Below, piece after piece: positions 58,988 through 64,000 of a stretch of DNA of 64,000 bases. The position numbers were made by a program, and so were the translations under genes. Under the pieces are notes generated by a model. That model had not been told where the DNA came from. It worked only from the letters and a program-made list of their open reading frames with translations, and made no database searches. Source of the DNA: Streptococcus australis ATCC 700641 (GTDB lineage Bacteria > Bacillota > Bacilli > Lactobacillales > Streptococcaceae); assembly GCF_000186465.1 (NCBI RefSeq), contig NZ_GL636091.1:242779-306778 (forward strand), given 5' to 3'. Positions within the stretch are counted from its first letter, which is position 1; every line of letters begins with the position of its first letter.

Positions 58988-59833
58988 TTATTTTATAATT
59001 TTATTAAAATGTTCTTGATACTGTGACTTGATATTATATTCTCCTAGAATTTCAAATACTTGTAATGCCTGTTTCATCTTATCGATTCCATTTTGATCCT
59101 TCTTTTTAAATTCAAAATATCCTGTAGAATACAGAAAAACGGTTTGCTCATAATAATTTTGTTCATTTTCTAATAGTTTTTCTATCTCACTAATCAAATA
59201 TATGCAATTAGAAAATTCTTCTAAGTCTATGCTTAAAATTAAGCAATTTATTGCTAACTGTGTAACAAGTCTCTTATTAGTTTTATTTAATGATGAATAT
59301 ATATAGTTCTTCAACATTTCCTTTGTTAATAGGAAGTAAGAACTGTATTGAACTGTTCTTACACAGTTACCTAATAGAATAATTTCATAATATCCCCAAC
59401 TTTCAACTTGAAATAGATAGTCTGTTAAATTTAGTATTTCTTCATCCGATGGAAAAACTTTTTGGTCTACGGTGTGAAGAATTGATTTTACCATCGTTCT
59501 TTCAAAAGAGTTTAAATTATAGTTTGAAGAATTGGAGAGAAGCTTGGAAATGCTCTCCATGTTTTGTAATGAGTATTGGTTTCGAATGTAATGTATTAAA
59601 TGAGCAAATGACTTAGTATGATTATTATCCTTCTCATGTAATATAATAAATTCATCTAAAGAAATATGTAGCTTATTTAAAATATTAATAAGTCTGATGC
59701 AAGAAATTTCTGATTCTCCTCGCTCAAATCTAGAGATTTGAGATTTAGAGAGATTCTCGTCAGCTACAGAACATAGGGTGATTTGTTTTCCTTGACGAAC
59801 TTTTCTTAGTGTTTTTCCAAGTGATGATTTCAT
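58988..59833 (-). CDS. rgg: Rgg2/3-like quorum-sensing regulator
   Basis: The 281-aa protein has an XRE domain ([16 protein letters not shown], then [16 protein letters not shown]) and an Rgg repeat domain with [12 protein letters not shown], a stretch shared with streptococcal Rgg2 and Rgg3, which bind SHP pheromones. I start at 59833, where GAGGG lies upstream; a GTG at 59848 overlaps it. A SHP-type gene starts 78 bp away on the other strand. Confidence 0.92.
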   Translation of the reverse strand: MKSSLGKTLRKVRQGKQITLCSVADENLSKSQISRFERGESEISCIRLINILNKLHISLDEFIILHEKDNNHTKSFAHLIHYIRNQYSLQNMESISKLLSNSSNYNLNSFERTMVKSILHTVDQKVFPSDEEILNLTDYLFQVESWGYYEIILLGNCVRTVQYSSYFLLTKEMLKNYIYSSLNKTNKRLVTQLAINCLILSIDLEEFSNCIYLISEIEKLLENEQNYYEQTVFLYSTGYFEFKKKDQNGIDKMKQALQVFEILGEYNIKSQYQEHFNKIIK

Positions 59834-59878
59834 TTTTCCCTCTTTCACAACAAATTTTTGAGTTATTTATTTATATTA

Positions 59879-59884
59879 TATAAT
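59879..59884 (+). promoter_or_regulatory. -10 element of the SHP gene
   Basis: TATAAT lies 27 bp before the SHP start codon. The matching -35 is weak (TTGAGT at 59858, spacer 15), as expected for a promoter that needs an activator such as Rgg. Confidence 0.5.
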
Positions 59885-59911
59885 AAAAGAAACTAATAAA
59901 GGACTAGTGAT

Positions 59912-59983
59912 ATGAAGAAACTATCGAAAATTTTTCCTATTTTATTTTTATTCTTAGATATAATAATTATTGTGGGAGAATAA
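59912..59983 (+). CDS. shp: Short hydrophobic peptide (SHP) pheromone precursor
   Basis: A 23-codon gene starts MKKLSKIFPILFLFLD and ends IIIIVGE. This matches the SHP architecture: a basic start, a hydrophobic body and a C-terminal pheromone starting at Asp (DIIIIVGE), very close to the DIIIIVGG end of S. pyogenes SHP3. AAAGGA lies 8 nt upstream. Divergent placement next to an Rgg2/3-like gene is the standard arrangement. The last residue Glu instead of Gly is unusual. Confidence 0.9.
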   Translation: MKKLSKIFPILFLFLDIIIIVGE

Positions 59984-60001
59984 AGTGCTTACCAGTACTG
60001 A

Positions 60002-60028
60002 TAAACTATTAGTGTTACTAATAGTTTA
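60002..60028. other. AT-rich hairpin after the SHP gene
   Basis: TAAACTATTAG (60002-60012) and CTAATAGTTTA (60018-60028) are perfect complements around TGTTA. There is no T run, so partial termination, mRNA stability or a binding site are all possible. It separates the SHP gene from the downstream peptide and ABC genes. Confidence 0.5.
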
Positions 60029-60046
60029 CTTTGAAAGTGTAATCTT

Positions 60047-60211
60047 ATGTGTGGTGATAGAATTGTTTGTATAAGTCCGATGGCTGGACGTAGTTCTAGA
60101 GCTAAAGCAATTTTTAGAGATAAGCCAAAATATAAAATGAATATAAGTTGGTTATTTTTAGATATACTGTTTGTTACTTTTTTATACGTAACAGATGATA
60201 ATTATCTATAA
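60047..60211 (+). CDS. Possible 54-aa peptide of the SHP-ABC cassette
   Basis: The frame starts MCGDRIVCISPMAGRSSRAK, has a basic middle, and a hydrophobic C-terminal half (WLFLDILFVTFLYV) ending DDNYL. The ribosome binding site is weak (GAAAG, 9 nt). It lies between the pheromone gene and a three-gene exporter, where a secreted or modified peptide would be encoded. It may also be non-coding. Confidence 0.35.
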   Translation: MCGDRIVCISPMAGRSSRAKAIFRDKPKYKMNISWLFLDILFVTFLYVTDDNYL

Positions 60212-60242
60212 TTTAAACAGATGATAATTATCTATAATTTAA
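60191..60242. repeat. Perfect 26-bp tandem duplication
   Basis: The 26 bp from 60191 to 60216 are repeated exactly at 60217-60242. The duplication covers the stop region of the 54-aa frame and ends just before the Shine-Dalgarno of the ABC ATPase gene. Confidence 0.9.
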
Positions 60243-60254
60243 AGGAAGGCTAGT

Positions 60255-61046
60255 ATGGTAATTAATATAAAAAATCTGAAGAGAAGTTTTTTTGTTAGAG
60301 AAACAAGAGAAAATTTTGAAGCTTTGAAAGGAATTTCTTTTTCAATAAAACGAGGAGAGATATTTGGATTACTTGGTCCGAATGGTGCAGGCAAGTCAAC
60401 TACAATAAAAATTCTTTCAACAATGCTTCTACCTACATCAGGTGAAGTAGAAATATCCGGATTTGATATCTATAAAGATGAGCAACAAATTCGTGAGAGA
60501 ATAAATTTCATTTTTGGAGGAGAAAGAAGTTTATATTTTAGACTTTCTGCTGAGGATAATTTGTTTTATTTTGCGGATCTATATAAGATACCTCGGAAGA
60601 AGCAACTGATTTTGATTCCAGATTTACTTAAACAGGTTGGGTTGAATAGTTTTGCAAAACGTAGAGTAGAGACATTCTCAAAAGGTATGAAGCAACGTCT
60701 TCAGATTGCTAGAGCATTGTTAAATGATCCTGAGATAATTTTTTTAGATGAACCGAGTATTGGTCTTGATCCAGTAGGAGCACTTGAGTTGAGAAACATC
60801 ATAAAAGAGTTGGCTAAAAATGGGAAAACAATTCTTTTAACAACCCATTATATGGCTGAAGCTGAGGAACTTTGTGATAGAATTGCCATCATTAATCAAG
60901 GCGAAATTGTAACCTGTGGTACATTACCAGAAATTGCATCATTAATTTCAGATGAAGATAGAACAAAAATTCTTCAAGATAAAGTGAAAGAACAAAAAGA
61001 AATAGATGTAACACTGGAAGATATTTATTTGCATTTAGTGAGGTAG
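60255..61046 (+). CDS. ABC transporter ATP-binding protein
   Basis: The 263-aa ATPase has Walker A GPNGAGKST (41-49), an ABC signature FSKGMKQR (141-148, the ABC-2 variant), Walker B IIFLDEP (161-167) and the H-loop His198. It pairs with the two following ABC-2 permeases. Such three-gene exporters commonly serve peptide export or self-immunity. The SHP/Rgg pair upstream is its likely regulator. Confidence 0.93.
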   Translation: MVINIKNLKRSFFVRETRENFEALKGISFSIKRGEIFGLLGPNGAGKSTTIKILSTMLLPTSGEVEISGFDIYKDEQQIRERINFIFGGERSLYFRLSAEDNLFYFADLYKIPRKKQLILIPDLLKQVGLNSFAKRRVETFSKGMKQRLQIARALLNDPEIIFLDEPSIGLDPVGALELRNIIKELAKNGKTILLTTHYMAEAEELCDRIAIINQGEIVTCGTLPEIASLISDEDRTKILQDKVKEQKEIDVTLEDIYLHLVR

Positions 61047-61054
61047 TCGTAAGT

Positions 61055-61825
61055 ATGAAAGTTATTTTTGCTAGTGCTATTGTACACATGAAGCAAGCAG
61101 TAGCTAGAAGTACGTTTCGCTATTGTCTATTTTTTAATCCTCTGTGTAATGCTATTCTCTTAGGGCTAATGTATAGTAATAAATCCAATCAAGAATTTAC
61201 TTTATATGCTATTTTAGGAACCTCTCTATCTTCATTTTGGACTATTATCTGTTTTTCGTCAGCTGCGGACATAAACAGAGAAAAGTATTTAGGGACATTA
61301 CCTATTTTATTCACATCACCGTCAGGTTTTAAAAAGATTATTTTTGGCAAACTACTTGGTAATAGTCTTTGGGGAGTGGTAGCATTTCTGTTGAATGTAA
61401 TATTTGTGACGATATTATTTGGTCGCATAATGGCTGTTAAGAGTTTTAGCTTATTAGTAATTGTGATTGTCTTAGCAGTATTGACCTTCGTTAGTATAGG
61501 AATGCTGATGTGTTCAGCATTTACCTTATCAAGAAGTGCACGTTTGTTAATGAACTTAATAGAGTATCCGTTACTTTTAATAACAGGCATGGTATTCCCT
61601 TTAGATTTTATAAACCAATATATAAGGTGGGTTTCATATATTTTATCTCCAACATGGGTAATGAAAGGATTTGAACTTGTTGTATACGGTGGGAATTTAA
61701 AAGAAATATTTATTGTTATATCAACTCTCTCTATACTTACCGTATTTAATTTTATAATTGCTCACTTTGCCTTTGTCAGTGTAGAGAAAAAAAGTAGAAT
61801 TGACGCAACTTTGGAGGTGTATTAA
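61055..61825 (+). CDS. ABC-2 type permease (first)
   Basis: The 256-aa protein has six hydrophobic segments and the ABC-2 permease pattern, including a loop ADINREKYLGTLPILFTSP that contacts the ATPase. It starts 8 bp after the ATPase gene and ends directly at the start of the second permease. Confidence 0.88.
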   Translation: MKVIFASAIVHMKQAVARSTFRYCLFFNPLCNAILLGLMYSNKSNQEFTLYAILGTSLSSFWTIICFSSAADINREKYLGTLPILFTSPSGFKKIIFGKLLGNSLWGVVAFLLNVIFVTILFGRIMAVKSFSLLVIVIVLAVLTFVSIGMLMCSAFTLSRSARLLMNLIEYPLLLITGMVFPLDFINQYIRWVSYILSPTWVMKGFELVVYGGNLKEIFIVISTLSILTVFNFIIAHFAFVSVEKKSRIDATLEVY

Positions 61826-62614
61826 ATGGAAAGTGTTTTAAGATTTTTCAGAAGGATTATCTTTTCTTATAAACAATCCTCAATGATGTCGGATTGGAAA
61901 ACTTATATGATGTTCGACTTAATTCCTCCAATTTCACAAACACTGCTTTTCTCTCTGATTGCCGGATACATTTACGGAACTGATTATATTCAAAAATGGA
62001 TGATTGGAAATGCGATACTAATAACATCTTTTGGAGCTTTGTTTGGTGTTGGTACACAACTGATGGATGAAAAATATAATGGGACATTGAGTTTTCTAAT
62101 TGCTTCAAAAACCAAGTTAAGATCGATACTATTTTCTAGTGCAATTAGCACAATGTTTACTAGTATGATTTCTGTAACTATCGGCGTGGTATTAGTGAGT
62201 TTTATTTTGAGAATTAATTGGAATATAGAAATGATTTCTTCGTTTATTGGTGTCCTTTTCCTATCTTCTTTCGTTGCAATGAGTTTTGGATATATTTTTT
62301 CATGCTTTATTTTAATAACAAGTGAAACAAATCTTATATTGAATTTAGTCAGTCGATTGTTGTTGATTTTTACTGGGGCTAATTTTCCAGTTAGTAAATT
62401 GCCTAATATTTTTCAGTGGTTTTCTAAAATGTTACCTTTGACAAGGTCTATTCAGATTGCTCAAGGTCTCATTGAAGGAAATAGTCTTTCAAAATATAAC
62501 AAACTAATTTATGAAGAGTTAACCCTAGGTTTTTCTTTCATTCTAGTAGCATCTATTCTTTTAAAATATATGGAAAGACAGTCACGTACCTCTGGAAAAC
62601 TAGAGTTTACATAA
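61826..62614 (+). CDS. ABC-2 type permease (second)
   Basis: The 262-aa protein has six hydrophobic segments and a loop MDEKYNGTLSFLIASKTK equivalent to that of the first permease. It starts at the base after the first permease's stop codon, so the two are probably made in equal amounts and form a heterodimer. Confidence 0.88.
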   Translation: MESVLRFFRRIIFSYKQSSMMSDWKTYMMFDLIPPISQTLLFSLIAGYIYGTDYIQKWMIGNAILITSFGALFGVGTQLMDEKYNGTLSFLIASKTKLRSILFSSAISTMFTSMISVTIGVVLVSFILRINWNIEMISSFIGVLFLSSFVAMSFGYIFSCFILITSETNLILNLVSRLLLIFTGANFPVSKLPNIFQWFSKMLPLTRSIQIAQGLIEGNSLSKYNKLIYEELTLGFSFILVASILLKYMERQSRTSGKLEFT

Positions 62615-62937
62615 ATTTATTTTTTTTACGAATAGTTTACTTTTTCGGATTAGAGATATATTTTTCATTCTCTGTAGTAGTTGAACAAGAGGGGATGAGT
62701 GCTTGGGGTATCATTTACAATTGAAATGATATTATAGAATTCATAGTTGTTATATATTTGATAACACATTGAAGTTTAATTTTATTAAGACAAAGTAGCT
62801 ATAAATGCACTCTTAAAAGGAAGAAAATAATTTTTCGATTTTATAAATTAGTGAGAAATGGTTTAGCTGCAATAAGAGGATCTCCTAGTTGTATTTTTTT
62901 ATCAATAATATAAATGAATTCCTTAAAGGAGAATGCA
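62615..62937. other. AT-rich gap without a supported gene
   Basis: No convincing gene or terminator is seen in these 323 bp between the second permease and the small sigma-like frame. It may hold decayed sequence. Confidence 0.5.
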
Positions 62938-63087
62938 ATGAAATATTATATCTGCGTCAAAGGTAAAAAGATTCCTGTATCTCAGGAAGTTTATCAGGGA
63001 TGTTGGCAGTTGGTGAATCACGAAAAATGTCTGGATAGAAAAGATAGAAAATTTGGTCAAAAATATCAAGAAAAGTATTGGAAATAA
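62938..63087 (+). CDS. Truncated sigma-70-like protein of mobile elements (49 aa)
   Basis: The frame starts MKYYICVKGKKIPVSQEVYQ and includes HEKCLDRKDRKFG, the N-terminal signature of small sigma-70-like proteins common in Gram-positive ICEs and transposons. The rest of the usual protein of well over 100 aa, including region 4, is absent. AAAGGAG is present upstream and a terminator follows, so the stub may still be expressed. Confidence 0.65.
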   Translation: MKYYICVKGKKIPVSQEVYQGCWQLVNHEKCLDRKDRKFGQKYQEKYWK

Positions 63088-63093
63088 TCTATA

Positions 63094-63120
63094 ATGCACC
63101 TATTCGGCAAATAGGTGCAT
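63094..63120. terminator. Terminator after the sigma-like stub
   Basis: ATGCACCTATT (63094-63104) and AATAGGTGCAT (63110-63120) form a perfect 11-bp stem between convergent genes. Confidence 0.7.
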
Positions 63121-63126
63121 ATCATC

Positions 63127-63489
63127 TTATTTATAACCAAAATTTTTGAGAGCTTTCTTATATTCACTACTCCCCTTTAAGTAGTAATCATGTTTCATTC
63201 CACTAATATCAACAGAAAAGACCCCATCTTTAAATGAATATTCTTCTGTTCGACTTGCAATATTTTGTCCAGTTAATTTGATTGTGTTCTTTTGTTTGTT
63301 AATGATAAAACTATCGGCTTCTCCATGCTCAATGGAAGCACTATCTCCTTTAATAGTAAATACCAACTCGTTTCTTTCACTTGAGATCCAATAATACTCC
63401 CCATCTAAAGATTGGTAGTTGTTTTTTGAGCAAGCAATTAACGTGATTATTGATAACGAAAGTAGTAGTATACCTATTATTTTTCTCAT
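63127..63489 (-). CDS. Small lipoprotein, copy 2 (120 aa)
   Basis: The protein is the paralogue of the 118-aa lipoprotein on the other side of the ABC cassette, with lipobox LIACS (Cys20) and the shared LDGEYYWISSERNELVFTIK. I choose the ATG at 63489, with GAGG upstream; a longer frame adds 14 unrelated residues. Confidence 0.8.
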   Translation of the reverse strand: MRKIIGILLLSLSIITLIACSKNNYQSLDGEYYWISSERNELVFTIKGDSASIEHGEADSFIINKQKNTIKLTGQNIASRTEEYSFKDGVFSVDISGMKHDYYLKGSSEYKKALKNFGYK

Positions 63490-63548
63490 AATCTTTGCCT
63501 CTTTTTTCAATATAGTATACCAAAATATCATTACAGAATTAATACAAT

Positions 63549-63600
63549 TAATGTCTGTTATAATAGAAAAATCAAATATTGTCTATTATAACAGACATTA
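63549..63600. repeat. Perfect 19-bp inverted repeat with outward -10-like elements
   Basis: The arms at 63549-63567 and 63582-63600 are exact complements with a 14-bp loop. Each arm contains TGTTATAAT, an extended -10 on its own strand. It lies in the 305-bp gap between copy 2 of the lipoprotein and the MerR gene; no gene is seen there. Confidence 0.7.
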
Positions 63601-63794
63601 GTAAATTATAGAAAAAGATCTATATTTGGCTATAGTTTTACTAAATCTCTACGACTATAGATTAAAAATGTATACACTTCTATTTTACAAGTTCAACTTG
63701 AGAAAATCCCAATTACAACCATTTAACAAGTAATATAAAAAGAGTTCAATTTTATTGTCAATCCCTTTTTTAGATAAAGAAAATAATAATGGTG

Positions 63795-64000
63795 CTAATT
63801 AGGATTAATACCTAAATAAGTTTTAATTTTCTTTTCAAGAAAATCAATATGTTGGTTAATTTCAGTTTGTTGCTTATGAAGTTCATCAAGTTGAAAAAAT
63901 AGTAGTCTAAGTCGTTGAGGAATTGTGGAGTCTCCTTTATATCTTAGATCAGCGTATTCTTGCATATTTTTAATAGACATTCCCGTCTTTTTTAATCTAA
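63795..64000 (-). CDS. MerR family regulator (partial, N-terminus beyond window)
   Basis: The frame is open to the window edge. The visible part, RLKKTGMSIKNMQEYADLRYKG and on, is the end of the MerR helix-turn-helix domain and the dimerisation helix. No effector cysteines are visible. The start lies past position 64000. Confidence 0.8.
   Translation of the reverse strand, partial: RLKKTGMSIKNMQEYADLRYKGDSTIPQRLRLLFFQLDELHKQQTEINQHIDFLEKKIKTYLGINPN

Noticed and set aside
60191..60242. A CRISPR array from the tandem 26-bp repeat
   Set aside because: Only two copies, no spacers and no cas genes.
39145..63660. TACGACT near 39150 and 63648 as attachment-site direct repeats
   Set aside because: The match is only seven or eight bases in AT-rich DNA, as expected by chance.

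Overview
The window is chromosomal DNA of a low-GC Gram-positive coccus. The S10-spc-alpha ribosomal order, the neighbours tgt, DUF975 gene, CoA-binding gene, polA, and the Rgg/SHP regulators point to an oral Streptococcus (mitis/sanguinis-like). I cannot fix the species from sequence alone. There are no rRNA or tRNA genes and no CRISPR array.

Region 1 (1-16.2 kb, minus strand) is housekeeping. A structured leader and promoter precede rpsJ, and one transcription unit then runs rpsJ-rplCDWB-rpsS-rplV-rpsC-rplP-rpmC-rpsQ-rplNXE-rpsNH-rplFR-rpsE-rpmD-rplO-secY-adk-infA-rpmJ-rpsMK-rpoA-rplQ. It ends in an L17 downstream element and a terminator, followed by a glutamate-cysteine ligase-like gene. 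Several gaps inside the unit hold strong hairpins; two of these are paralogous copies with compensatory arm changes.

Region 2 (16.4-35.8 kb) is ordinary streptococcal core: tgt, a DUF975 membrane protein, a CoA-binding protein, polA, a DUF1304/MarR pair, a HAD phosphatase, a MATE exporter, thrC, the anaerobic ribonucleotide reductase cluster nrdD/GNAT/GNAT/nrdG, a large membrane protein, hisS and asnA. A separate 23-codon peptide gene with its own ribosome binding site and terminator sits upstream of polA.

Region 3 (35.9-39.2 kb) is accessory: an sdpR/sdpI-like regulator-immunity pair behind twin operators, an IS3-family remnant, and an Rgg-type regulator. Divergent from that regulator are a tryptophan-rich peptide frame that looks broken, a 40-aa membrane peptide and a 76-aa membrane protein.

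Region 4 (about 39.0-57.5 kb) is an integrative and conjugative element of the Tn916/ICESt3 type. From the int end it carries a tyrosine integrase, an excisionase-like protein, a CHAP hydrolase, VirB6-like, VirB4-like, TcpE, TcpD-like and TcpC-like proteins, a MobT relaxase, a clear oriT-like hairpin cluster, an FtsK-type coupling protein and DUF961 proteins. The transfer operon starts from a consensus promoter whose spacer is an operator-like dyad, followed by a leader of nearly 600 nt with hairpins and a terminator. Divergent from it lie an XRE repressor, cargo genes, an ImmA-like protease and a LexA/CI-like S24 repressor.

Region 5 (57.5-64 kb) holds lipoproteins and a quorum-sensing cassette. 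An Rgg2/3-like regulator is divergent from a 23-aa SHP pheromone gene, followed by a possible 54-aa peptide, a perfect 26-bp tandem repeat and a three-gene ABC exporter. Two near-identical lipoprotein genes flank the cassette. A truncated sigma-factor-like gene and a partial MerR gene end the window.
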